From Primula veris (Eukaryota > Streptophyta > Magnoliopsida > Ericales > Primulaceae), in the NCBI GenBank assembly GCA_963682055.1, contig OY821745.1, positions 22,999,342-23,063,341 of the forward strand: a stretch of DNA of 64,000 nt, written 5' to 3'. Under the pieces are notes generated by a model that saw only the letters and a list, made by a program, of their open reading frames with translations, was not told the origin of the DNA and ran no database searches. Shown piece by piece: positions 32,220-43,264 of this stretch. The translations under genes were made by a program, and so were the position numbers. Each line of letters opens with the position of its first letter. Position 1 is the stretch's first letter.

Positions 32220-32682
32220 TATTCGGTGACAATTTAAATCCGACGATGTGGCGGTGATGATGTCACTTTATAATAATCAATTGAAGGAGAGGAGTACTAA
32301 ATTTTTTGAGTGGATTTGATATCTAAATTGAAATTTTCATATTATAAATTACTAAACTGAAAATAAAATACTATGCTATTTATTTAACTAATTGATTTTT
32401 ACATGCAAAAAGATAAATAATATTCACACACTCAATTAGTAATTACACTACCCTATAAACTCTTCGTGGGAGAAGTAAATATAAAAACGCTTAGTTTATG
32501 AAGTGGAGTGTTAAGTGCAATAATTACTCTGCAAAAAGTAACCAATTTTAATTTAGTACTACGTGGTACTAGTAAGACAAATATTGTATGCTGAAAAATG
32601 TATACAAAAGCACATACGTTGACCTTTAAAATTGCAACCAATTAGCAGAGGAATTATATGTTTTTTTTTTGTGTGTGGTTAA
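32220..32682. other. AT-rich intergenic DNA
   Basis: No supported feature; a 62-codon minus-strand frame here has no signature. Confidence 0.4.
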
Positions 32683-32952
32683 TTAATTATAAGAGTTAAT
32701 CTTATTTTTTTTATCCTTTTTATTACCAGAGATAGGGAGAGGATCCGGAAGATCGTCATTGGGCGTAGCGCTATTGGTCTCGCAGATTTTTAGTGGTGGA
32801 GCTGGAACATCATTTGTACATAGCGTAGAATTAGTTCCATTGATCTGTAAATCTGAAATGGATATTTCGAGTTCTCGGGATATATCACAGGTATCATCAA
32901 CTGGTTTTGATGGAATAATCAAAGAAAACGGATCGTGAGATTTTATATTCAT
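32683..32952 (-). CDS. Hypothetical small protein, 89 aa
   Basis: A minus-strand frame starting MNIKSHDPFSLIIPSKPVDD, with mixed, non-repetitive composition including PAPPLKIC and DDLPDPLPISG, and ending in a Lys/Asn-rich tail. The sequence upstream of the ATG (AACTCCAAGACACATTC and ATACAAGAA just before ATG) looks like a plant leader. I recognise no family. It could be a genuine small gene, a first exon whose rest is missing, or chance. Confidence 0.3.
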   Translation of the reverse strand: MNIKSHDPFSLIIPSKPVDDTCDISRELEISISDLQINGTNSTLCTNDVPAPPLKICETNSATPNDDLPDPLPISGNKKDKKNKINSYN

Positions 32953-33059
32953 TTCTTGTATATGTTTGCTAATTATATGAGAGAGTTGGTGATGAATGTG
33001 TCTTGGAGTTGTCCTTACATATAGAAATTCATGATGGCTGATCAGGGTGATATAATACT

Positions 33060-34941
33060 AGAAAACAAAATAATCTATTGTTTTTTTTAAAGAAATTATT
33101 GCTTGTTTGTTTAAATTTGACTTTTTTAAGCAGCAACAATTCAAGATTAAGATGCATGAGTATTATTATTCGTGCCACTTTCTCACTTGTTATTAGTAGT
33201 TGTTATCTTCATACAATCATACCCCTAAAAAAAAAAAAAATGATCTATCGTTTTTTTTAAAGAAATTATTACTTGTTTGTTTAAACTTTTAACTTTTTTA
33301 AGCAGCAACAACTCAAGATTAAGATGCATGAATATTAATATTCGCATCTCTTTGTCACTTGTTATTAGTAGTTGTTATCTTCATACAATCATACCCCTAA
33401 AAAAAAGAAAACAAAGTAATCTATCGTTTTTTTTAAAGAAATTATTACTTGTTTGTTTAAACTTTTAACTTTTTTAAGCAGCAACAACTCAAGATTAAGA
33501 TGCATGAGTATTAATATTCGCGCCTCTTTGTCACTTGTTATTAGTAGTTGTTATCTTCATACAATCATACCCCTAAAAAAAGAAAACAAAATAATCTATC
33601 GTTTTTTTTTAAAGAAATTATTACTTGTTTGTTTAAACTTTTAACTTTTTTAAGCAGCAACAACTCAAGATTAAGATGCATGAGTATTAATATTCGCGCC
33701 TCTTTGTCACTTGTTATTAGTAGTTGTTATCTTCATACAATCATACCCCTAAAAAAAGAAAACAAAATAATCTATCGTTTTTTTTAAGAAATTAGTACTT
33801 GTTTGTTTAAACTTTTAACTTTTTTAAGCAGCAACAACTTAAGATTAAGATGCATGAGTATTAATATTCGCGTCTCTTTGTCACTTGTTATTAGTAGTTG
33901 TTATCTTCATACAATCATACCCCTAAAAAAAGAAAACAAAATAATCTATCGTTTTTTTTAAAGAAATTATTACTTGTTTGTTTAAACTTTTAACTTTTTT
34001 AAGCAGCAACAACTCAAGATTAAGATGCATGAGTATTAATATTCGCGCCTCTTTGTCACTTGTTATTAGTAGTTGTTATCTTCATACAATCATACCCCTA
34101 AAAAAAAGAAAACAAAATAATCTATCGTTTTTTTTAAAGAAATTATTATTTGTTTGTTTAAACTTTTAACTTTTTTAAGCAGCAACAACTCAAGATTAAG
34201 ATGCATGAGTATTAATATTCGCGCCTCTTTGTCACTTGTTATTAGTAGTTGTTATCTTCATACAATCATACCCCTAAAAAAAGAAAACAAAATAATCTAT
34301 CGTTTTTAAAAAAAATAAATTATTACTTGTTTGTTTAAACTTGTAACTTTTTTAAGCAGCAACAACTCAAGATTAAGATGCATGAGTATTAATATTCGCG
34401 TCTCTTTGTCACTTGTTATTAGTAGTTGTTATCTTCATACAATCATACCCCTAAAAAAATAAAAAAAAATAATCTATCATTTTTTTTAAGAAATTAGTAC
34501 TTGTTTGTTTAAACTTTTAACTTTTTTAAGCAGCAACAACTTAAGATTAAGATGCATGAGTATTAATATTCGCGCCTCTTTGTCACTTGTTATTAGTAGT
34601 TGTTATCTTCATACAATCATACCCCTAAAAAAAGAAAACAAAATAATCTATCGTTTTTTTTAAAGAAATTATTACTTGTTTGTTTAAACTTTTAACTTTT
34701 TTAAGCAGCAACAACTCAAGATTAAGATGCATGAGTATTAATATTCGCGCCTCTTTGTCACTTGTTATTAGTAGTTGTTATCTTCATACAATCATACCCC
34801 TAAAAAAAAGAAAACAAAATAATCTATCGTTTTTTAAAAAAAAATTATTACTTGTTTGTTTAAACTTTTAACTTTTTTAAGCAGCAAAAACTCAAGATTA
34901 AGATGCATGAGTATTAATATTCGCGCCTCTTTGTCACTTGT
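33060..34941 (+). repeat. Satellite array of about 175-bp monomers, left block
   Basis: About eleven head-to-tail monomers, recognised by GATGCATGAGTATTAATATT at about 33151, 33323, 33499, 33675, 33849, 34024, 34200, 34377, 34551, 34726 and 34902 (spacing 172-177). Each holds TTTTTTAAGCAGCAACAA, TTTGTCACTTGTTATTAG and ATACAATCATACCCC followed by an A-run. The first monomer is the most divergent. Monomers open short frames of about 63 codons, which are not genes. Confidence 0.95.
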
Positions 34942-36130
34942 TGTTGAACATAGAGTTCAATAATGATTTTGATTATTACTTTGATTATGCGTTTAATGAT
35001 TTTACGATTTCGATGATATAACTCTTGTCTTGTCCAAAAATAGAAAACGTATATTTCAGGTCTTTAAATGATAGAGCATTCGATAACGAAGCCATAGGTT
35101 CAAGCGGAACCAAAATCGGAGCTAAAACGAAGGAGTTATGAGCAGTCGATCGATCGACTGGACCAGGATTACAGTCGACCGATCGACTGGACAAAAACGA
35201 CCGATCGTTTTTGGTCCAATTTCTTCCAGTGAGTCCAGTATAAAAACGACCGATCGTTTTCTGTAAAACGACCGATCGTTTTCTGCAGTTTTCGAAAACA
35301 GCTTTTCAGCTTATTCTGGAAAAGAGCTGTTATAACCTTTCAACGGTCATAACCCAGAAAAACAGACTTTGCTGTTATATAAACCACCCCAATCTCTCTC
35401 CTAAATTACCAATTACAACATCTATTAACTTCCTTCAACCTATCTCATAAAAACCCTAAAATCACCATTTTTGGTGAATATATTCGAGAAAGAGGGAAAT
35501 CAAAGAAAAGGAGATTCAAGCTCGATCATCATCAACAACTCACCAATTAGCTTTTTAAGAAGCAATTAGAATAGTGAGTGTAGTTACGTTTTGTAACAAA
35601 AATTGTATCGAGTATTTTATAAACTCAATTTTTGTGAGCGAGTGATCGGGTAGAAGCTTTGTAAGCAAGTGAAGCTTAAAATCTCTAGGTTTTTCATTCG
35701 GGTACTCATAAATTGAGGGGGAGTCGTAGACTCGTAGACGTGTTCTCTTGCACTTGTATCAAGAGTAGGAACCTCGGGTAGAGGGTGAGCCAATCGGTCG
35801 ATTGAGCTCAATAGGATTTGTAATATCCGCAAGAACATTTTTAGTGAAATACTCGGTAGTACCGAGGAGAGGACGTAGGCGCGTTTGCCGAACCTCTATA
35901 AATCGCGGTGTCAATTCCTTTCCCTTACTTTTACTTTACGCAACTTATTTTATTGCTTATTTTCTTGTTTGCGTTAAGTAATTTTAGCAATTCTTTAACT
36001 CTTGTTATAACGCTTAAGCTTAGAATTGCATTAGTTGGGTGGTTAGTTGTTTAGATTTTTTAATTAGGCGAAAATCGCCATAAACCTTATTCACCCCCCC
36101 CCCCCCCTAAGGTTAGCACACGGGCCAACA
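34942..36130 (+). mobile_element. Solo LTR inside the satellite, 1189 bp
   Basis: It starts TGTTGAACATAG and ends GGGCCAACA, flanked by a perfect 5-bp duplication CTTGT (34937-34941 and 36131-36135). Removing it and one CTTGT restores an unbroken satellite monomer. Inside are a TATATAAA box (35376-35383), a palindrome array (35130-35290) that includes AGTCGATCGATCGACT, and a C-run just before the 3' end. It is the same family as 3503-4655, in opposite orientation. No internal domain remains, so it arose by recombination between two LTRs of one element. Confidence 0.93.
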
Positions 36131-38100
36131 CTTGTTATTAGTAGTTGTTATCTTCATACAATCATACCCCTACAAAAAGAAAACAAAATAATCTATCGTT
36201 TTTTTTAAAGAAATTATTACTTGTTTGTTTAAACTTTTAACTTTTTTAAGAAGCAACAACTCAAGATTAAGTTGCATGAATATTAATATTCGCGCCTCTT
36301 TGTCACTTGTTATTAGTAGTTGTTATCTTCATACAATCATACCCCTAAAAAAAAGAAAACAAAATAATGTATCGTTTTTTTTAAAGAAATTATTACTTGT
36401 TTGTTTAAACTTTTAACTTTTTTAAGCAGCAACAACTCAAGATTAAGATGCATGAGTATTAATATTCGCGTCTCTTTATCACTTGTTATTAGTAGTTGTT
36501 ATCTTCATACAATCATACCCCTAAAAAAACAAAACAAAATAATCTATCATTTTTTTTAAGAAATTATTACTTGTTTGTTTAAACTTTTAACTTTTTTAAG
36601 CAGCAACAACTCAAGATTAAGATGCACGAGTATTAATATTCGCGCCTCTTTGTCACTTGTTATTAGTAGTTGTTATCTTCATACAATCATACCCCTAAAA
36701 AAAGAAAACAAAATAATCTATCGTTTTTTTTAAAGAAATTATTACTTGTTTGTTTAAACTTTTAACTTTTTTAAGCAGCAACAACTCAAGATTAAGATGC
36801 ATGAGTATTAATATTCGCGCCTCTTTATCACTTGTTATTAGTAGTTGTTATCTTCATACAATCATACCCCTAAAAAAAAGAAAACAAAATAATCTATCGT
36901 TTTTTAAAAAAAAATTATTACTTGTTTGTTTAAACTTTTAACTTTTTTAAGTAGCAAAAACTCAAGATTAAGATGCATGAGTATTAATATTCGCCCCTCT
37001 TTGTCACTTGTTATTAGTAGTTGTTATCTTCATACAATCATACCCCTAAAAAAAGAAAACAAAATAATCTATCGTTTTTTTTAAAGAAATTATTACTTGT
37101 TTGTTTAAAGTTTTAACTTTTTTAAGCAGCAACGACTCAAGATTAAGATGCATGAGTATTAATATTCGCGCCTCTTTGTCACTTGTTATTAGTAGTTGTT
37201 ATCTTCATACAATCATAACCCTAAAAAAAGAAAACAAAATAATCTATCGTTTTTTTTAAAGAAATTAGTACTTGTTTGTTTAAACTTTTAACTTTTTTAA
37301 GCAGCAACAACTCAAGATTAAGATGCATGAGTATTAATATTCGCGCCTCTTTGTCACTTGTTATTAGTAGTTGTTATCTTCATACAATCGTACCCCTAAA
37401 AAAAGAAAACAAAATAATCTATCGTTTTTTTTAAAGAAATTATTACTTGTTTGTTTAAACTTTTAACTTTTTTAAGCAGCAACAACTCAAGATTAAGATG
37501 CATGAGTATTAATATCCGCGCCTCTTTGTCACTTGTTATTAGTAGTTGTTATCTTCATACAATCATACCCCTTAAAAAAATAAAAAAAAATAATCTATCG
37601 TTTTTTTTAAAGAAATTATTACTTGTTTGTTTAAACTTTTAACTTTTTTAAGCAGCAACAACTCAAGATTAAGATGCATGAGTATTAATATTAGCGCCTT
37701 TTTGTCACTTGTTATTAGTAGTTGTTATCTTCATACAATCATACCCCTAAAAAAAGAAAACAAAATAATCTATCGTTTTTTTTTAAAGAAATTATTACTT
37801 GTTTGTTTAAACTTTTAACTTTTTTAAGCAGCAACAACTCAAGATTAAGATGCATGAGTATTAATATTAGCGCCTCTTTGTCACTTGTTATTAATAGTTG
37901 TTATCTTCATACAATCATACCCCTAAAAAAAGAAAACAAAATAATCTATCTTTTTTTTAAAGAAATTATTACTTGTTTGTTTAAACTTTTAACTTTTTTA
38001 AGCAGCAACAACTCAAGATTAAGATGCGTGAGTTGTAATATTCTGGCCTCTTTGTCACTTGTTATTAGTAGTTGTTATCTTCATACAATCATACCCCTAA
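36131..38100 (+). repeat. Satellite array of about 175-bp monomers, right block
   Basis: Continues the same array for about eleven more monomers with GATGCATGAG-type landmarks at about 36270, 36447, 36622, 36798, 36972, 37147, 37322, 37497, 37673, 37849 and 38024. The last monomer is divergent (GCGTGAGTTGTAATATTCTGG) and the array stops at a T-run near 38101. Confidence 0.95.
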
Positions 38101-38146
38101 TTTTTTTTTTATCATTTAGTAGTGCTTCACCAAAGTGGTTTTCTAA

Positions 38147-38341
38147 GAGTAATGGTATATCCGCAACATTATTTGCACAACATATACACATAATAATGAC
38201 ATGACATACAATTCACCAAAAAATCATATATTTTTTATTTTTCCTTAGCTATTCCCAAATATGATTTTTGGGTGAGTTGTATGTCATGTTATCACTATGT
38301 GTATATATTGTGCAAATAACCTTGTGCTTATAGCATTACTC
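38147..38341. mobile_element. MITE with arms of about 85 bp, 195 bp
   Basis: Ends are GAGTAATG and CATTACTC. Inner arms match as TTATTTGCACAACATATACA versus TGTATATATTGTGCAAATAA and ATGACATGACATACAA versus TTGTATGTCATGTTAT. The hairpin loop is near 38240. Target duplication is unclear. Confidence 0.8.
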
Positions 38342-38677
38342 GTTTTATTTATGTAATCCACCTCAGAAGTTTTTTTTTTTAATCAGGTTTTTTTTTCTTC
38401 ATGTGTTATCATTTGTACAGTAGAATTACAAAATTGTTTAAACATTTAAATAAGCTGAGACCGAATATTCTGTTGGTCCTAAATTCTAAGTATAAATGAA
38501 AGTTGAATTATTTAGACATAAAACAAAAACAATGGAAATAAAGAGGTCGTGCATGTTTACGCAATTGAATTAAATGAATTGGTTCTATTCATTAATACCA
38601 TATATTAATATGAATGGTTAGAATGTAAACATATATTTTTTTTTATGTGTGTATCCTTATATATATATATATATATA
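38342..38677. other. Short intergenic stretch with a (TA)n tract
   Basis: No gene. A (TA)n tract lies at about 38657-38678, at the edge of the next MITE. Confidence 0.5.
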
Positions 38678-38884
38678 TGGGGGAAGGATCCATATACACA
38701 TAAAAAAATACATTATGTTTATACAGCAATCACAACCCTCCATTTACTAACTTTTAATGGTCAATATTATGTGTTTATTCTTGTTATTAGATGAACTAAT
38801 CTTGACCATTAAAAGTTAGTAAATAGAGGGTTGTGATTGATATGTAAACATAATGTGTTTTTTTATGTGTGTATAGATCCTCCT

Positions 38885-38888
<4 letters not shown>
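38678..38888. mobile_element. MITE inserted in a (TA)n microsatellite, about 210 bp
   Basis: Left arm from ATATGGGGGAAGGATCC (about 38678) and right arm ending GATCCTCCTCCATAT are reverse complements. Arms of about 80 bp include ATTATGTTTA, ATCACAACCCTC and ACTAACTTTTAATGGTCAA. (TA)n runs flank both ends (about 38657-38678 and 38886-38930). Insertion into TA repeats recalls the Micron-type MITEs of grasses, though homology is not claimed. Confidence 0.8.
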
Positions 38889-38931
<43 letters not shown>

Positions 38932-38932
<1 letters not shown>

Positions 38933-39246
38933 TAGTAATCGTATCTCACGCGTTGCGTGTTTGACGCGTAATGCAATTAAAATATAAAAAATAAGTATAA
39001 TTATGATACAAATACGTGGATAATACAAAAAATAATAATATAAGACTTAAAAGAATGTTTGATTGTTAAAGAGGGACACGTAGTGTTATTAGTTGTTATT
39101 TTTTATTTTTTATTTTATTTTTTTATTTTTTTATGTGACCATGGTATTATTGTAATTAATAAAAAAGTATAGAGGTATTTTTGGAAAAAAAATGGCTAAA
39201 TTGGGCAGTCTCATTTGAATTGTATTGGCTTATTATAATAGAATGA
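38932..39246 (-). mobile_element. Helitron-like element 1, 315 bp
   Basis: On the minus strand it begins TCATTCTATTATAATAAG (TC start) after an A and ends in CTAG before a T. An 11-nt spacer precedes CTAG, and before that lies the hairpin CACGC-AAC-GCGTG (38947-38959). These are the structural hallmarks of Helitron termini: no TIR, no target duplication, A|T insertion. Non-autonomous. Confidence 0.82.
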
Positions 39247-39254
39247 TATATATA

Positions 39255-39529
39255 TTAGTAATCGTGACCCACACATGGTGTGCGACGCAAATTATATAAA
39301 ATAGGTATATTTATAATATAAATATGTGGATAATATAAAAAAAATATAGTTTAAATTTAAAAGAATTTTTGTTTGTTAAAGATGGATAAATAATTTTATT
39401 AGTTTTTCTTTTTATATTTTTATAGGAGTATGCTATTATTATAATTAATATAAAGATGTATGGGTATTTTTGGAAAAAAATGGCTAAATTGGGCAGCCTC
39501 ATTTGACTTGAGTTGACTTATTAATTTAA
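39255..39529 (-). mobile_element. Helitron-like element 2, 5' end lost
   Basis: The 3' end is CTAA (plus strand TTAG at 39255), with the hairpin at 39270-39282 made of CACAC and GTGTG arms. The body matches element 1 (ATGGCTAAATTGGGCAG). The 5' TCATTC end is missing; element 3 starts immediately. Confidence 0.78.
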
Positions 39530-39840
39530 CTAGTAATCATGCCCCACGCGTTGCGTGTGCGGCGCGTAATGCAATAAAAATATAGAAAAAATATATATTT
39601 ATGATATAAATATGTTGATAATACAAAAAAAAAACATATTTTAATATTTAAAAGAATGTTTGGTTGTTAAAGAGTGACAAATAGTTTTATTAGTTTTTAG
39701 TTTTTATATTTTTTTTATATTTTTATGGGAGTATGATATTATTATAATTAATATAAAAGTGTAGGGGTATTTTTGGAAAAAAAAAATGGCTAAATTGGGC
39801 AGGCTCATTTGACTTGTCTTGGGTTATTATAATAGAATGA
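39530..39840 (-). mobile_element. Helitron-like element 3, 311 bp
   Basis: Complete by structure: TCATTCTATTATAATA 5' end (39825-39840) and CTAG 3' end (39530-39533), with hairpin CACGC/GCGTG at 39545-39557 and an 11-nt spacer. It directly abuts element 2. Confidence 0.82.
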
Positions 39841-41400
39841 TGTTGGGAAAAACCCATATTTTTATTTTATTAATTATTGCGTAAACAAAAATACGAGTAA
39901 AAAAACCCACAAAATGATTGGGCCAAAAGTGCTCCAATCAGTAAGAACAACATCAAAATTGCATTGCTTAAAACCTTTCGATCCAAAATAAAATAACTTG
40001 TAAATGCAAGGACTTGATATGTAATAATCCCAATCTTTTTACAGATAATCCACGCGTCACTGTTTCCCCATCTCATCTCAGATTGAAAACTGACAGCCTT
40101 TCTCTCTCCTCCAACTTTCCCAACAATGGCGATTACAACCAATCTCATCGTAAATTTGGTATACGGTCTCGATCCAACCTCAGTATACTTGCCAAACTCT
40201 TCGAAAAGTCCTCTAGCTTCTCATATATTAGATCTATCCCACTCTTTGCCATGGAATTTGCAGCGTCATTCCCTTCCCTAAAGGTATGGCATATCACGAT
40301 GCATTTCCTAAGAATAATATTTTTAATTTGCTGTATTAGAACATAAATAGTCCAATAACATTTTTCTTTATTCGATGTAATATTTATCAATTTTTGAGAA
40401 TCACTTTCAATAATGCGACCATCTTCCTCTATAATTAATAATGCTTGTAAGATAGCAAAAGTCTTAGCTTCTAAAATAGAATCCACACCAATTTATAAGA
40501 AAGAAACCCTTTAAAAAAACACCTCTGTAATCTCTCACCACACCTCTTATAGCTGAAAAATGTGAATCTTGTTTAAAACTAGCATCAACATTTATTTTAA
40601 TTTTATATCTAAGTGGCATTGACCAACAAACCAATTTAGCATTTTTCTTCACTGCATGAGTAATAACCGTAGTAGAGCCAGAGAAAATATCATAATTAAC
40701 ATCATGGGATTTATCTCGCTGAATGAACTGATTCAACGGTGTAATTATATTTTGAATAATCATCTCATTTGTCATTTTAACTCCTTCATATCTACTTGAA
40801 CATCTTGCTTTCCAGATACCCCAAATAATAACAGAATGAATTACTTTAATGCATTTACCTTGTAGAGAAGAATTTGATTGCAACCACCAACTCATACATT
40901 TTCCCTTGATACAATAATTATTGTATAGAATACCAAATTTATTGCCAAAATATGCCCAAATTGACTGAGCAATTAGACCATGCCCAAACAGATGCTCTAG
41001 TTCCTCTTCGTTTTGATTACAACAGTCACATTTAGAAACAAGCTCAATACCTTTGGTCTGAATTTTTTTTTATCAATAGGCACTATATTCAATAAAATCC
41101 TCCACATGAAACAAGATACTCTAGAAGGCAAAATTTTATCCCAAATGAGAGAATGAACCCAACTGACATTGCTTTTGTTCCTCACCAGGTTCCATGCTGT
41201 TTTAACAGAAAAATCCCCTGAACCAGTCTCATTCCAAACCATAATATCATTGTTAGAGGTATGTTCTCTCAACTTTACACCAAAATAATGATGTATGTTA
41301 GCAAGGTGAATAGTGTTAATTCTATCTCTTTTTCATTCACCATTGTCTCCCATGTACTTTAATAAAACACTGTCTTGCACAGTCAAGCATTTGATTGGAC
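39841..41400 (-). pseudogene. LINE fragment: zf-RVT and RNase H-like domains, broken
   Basis: Reading right to left: 41272-40997 contains DFSVKTAWNLVRNK and LPSRVSCFMWRILLNIVP (zf-RVT region); 40895-40464 contains VIIWGIWKARCSSRYEG and KINVDASFKQD with a following VVRDYRG, the start of the RNase H-like domain; 40486-40145 contains SILEAKTFAILQALL, IIESDSQKLI and HTFREGNDAANSMAKSG. The last two lie in different frames, so there is a frameshift near 40470-40490. There is no A-tail at the left end and no clear target duplication. The copy lies between Helitron 3 and Helitron 4 and is unrelated in detail to the LINE at 16-22 kb. Confidence 0.85.
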
Positions 41401-41412
41401 ACTATATATATA

Positions 41413-41740
41413 CTAGTAATCGTAGCACACACGTTGTGTGTGTGACACGTACTTGTATAAATATGATCCGGTAGAAATAAATTTAACATTTTCAAAAAAG
41501 TTTACAAAAATAATGGAATGAATGTAGTAAAAATATAATGTTTTGTGGTTATATTAATATAAAAATACATGTACGATGATTTGTTTGTGAGATGAATTGA
41601 TATGTGTGGAAAAAAAGAATATTTATTTATTTAAATTGCATTAACTTATTTGATTAATTAGTAAATTAGAATAATGACATTTTTGAAAAAAATTGGTAAA
41701 ATTGGACAGACTCAATCTTTTTTTTAGTTTACTTTACGAT
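41413..41740 (-). mobile_element. Helitron-like element 4, divergent
   Basis: The 3' end is CTAG (41413-41416), with an 11-nt spacer and hairpin CACAC/GTGTG (41428-41440). The body is diverged but keeps TTTTTGAAAAAAATTGGTAAAATTGG, aligning with the TTGGGCAG block of elements 1-3 (only part quoted as a match). The 5' end is not clear; the right boundary is approximate. Confidence 0.6.
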
Positions 41741-42170
41741 ATTAGTAAATAAAAAAACCTCATATTTTAACTGTATAAATACGTATGAAGTTAATTACTG
41801 ATACCATTTCACTATACTGTACATCACTACATCTAAACATGTAACCAAAAAACCATAGTAAACTAAATATTGTCACAAAGAAATTCTTAAAATTTTGTAA
41901 TGGAAATTAGTCATAATTAACCAATGATACTCGTCACATGCTCTCCATTGCATGCATGCAATATTGCCTACTGTGATATCTGGCAAACAATCTTCCAAGT
42001 TTTGAAAATATGTCATACTTATGTATTGTTTCTTTTTAGTAATTAAGTTTTTTTTTTCCTTTGTCTACTTATTAGTGATTGGTAGCCCTAAAAAAATTCA
42101 AAATATAAGACTATCGGTATGAATTTCTCACAAACTGTTTATTTTTATAGTATAAAATGCTAAAATACAT
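41741..42170. other. AT-rich intergenic DNA
   Basis: No gene or repeat is clearly seen. Confidence 0.45.
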
Positions 42171-42410
42171 TACTCCATCCGTTTTCAATTAATTGTCTAT
42201 TACGAAACTACTTGCAATTTTGACCGGCCAATAACTTATATTAAAATTGTCGGAATGAAATTTTTCAAAAGTTAATCATATAGTTCAAACATTAAATTAT
42301 ATGATTTAGTTTTGAAAATTTTCATTTCAACAATTTTAATACATGTTACAAGCCGGACAAAATTACACGTAATTTCGTAGAAGATAATTAATTATGAACG
42401 GACAAAATAC
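42171..42410. mobile_element. Stowaway-like (Tc1/mariner) MITE, about 240 bp
   Basis: The left end TACTCCATCCGTTTTCAATT and the reverse of the right end TATTTTGTCCGTTCATAATT correspond, and inner parts share TACGAAA and TTTTG(A/T)CCGGC. The CTCC-TCCGTT start with TA at the edge is typical of Stowaway. Confidence 0.65.
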
Positions 42411-42477
42411 TTAAACATCTTGTGTCAAATTTATACTCGAATTGAGTCCCAATGTATACTTAATACTTATACATGCC

Positions 42478-43233
42478 CAGGGGCGGATCTAACATTTTAT
42501 ATTTAGGGGGCACAATTTTAATATGAATCAATCGGATAGTTAAATCGGGTAAAATATATAGAACACAAAAAAATGAATAACATAAAAAAAAAACGAACAA
42601 ATCAAATAGTTAATAACACACATACACTACATCTACAACCGCTTACAAATAAAAAGAGAATAAATTTTTTCAAAATATTTTTGTTAAATATTCATAAGTT
42701 TGATTTTATCCCACACATAATCTCATATCACCAACAATATATTTATATGAATCTTATTGTTTAGTCTCTACAAAATCCTAAAAATTATATTTTTAATTTT
42801 TTTTGAATATAAATAAAAAATTCAAACAATTGAACAATATACTTTGCGCAAATAAAATAAAAATGATAATATTAAACAAAATCATCAAATTTCAGCATAT
42901 CTTCAATAAAAAAATTTGAAGAATAAACCCTAAATCACTTGATGACGCAATAGCTCTTGAGCTAGACGGAGAGGAAAGCCGAGGTGGAGACATGTGGTGG
43001 GCAAAATAGTTGAGAGATAAATTACTATTAGTACTGTTACTATTAGGGTTGGGCAAAAAATCTGTAAATCCGCTCCGTAACCCATCCCGCATGGATGAGG
43101 CGGGTTGGGGTGAGTTGAATGTCCAAAAAAAATCAATCCGCCCCGCCCCAATCCGTTATATATTTTGCGGGTTGGGTTAGGGTTGAGGTTCACAAACCAC
43201 GGGTTAATCCGTCCCAATCCGTTTCGACCCGCA

Positions 43234-43264
<31 letters not shown>

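Noticed and set aside
33060..38100. Regularly spaced array resembling a CRISPR
   Set aside because: The whole 175-bp unit repeats and there are no unique spacers; the genome is a plant.
33277..38204. A series of similar 63-160 codon plus-strand frames, about 175 bp apart
   Set aside because: They are the same satellite monomer read in frame; codons follow the repeat period, not protein constraint.
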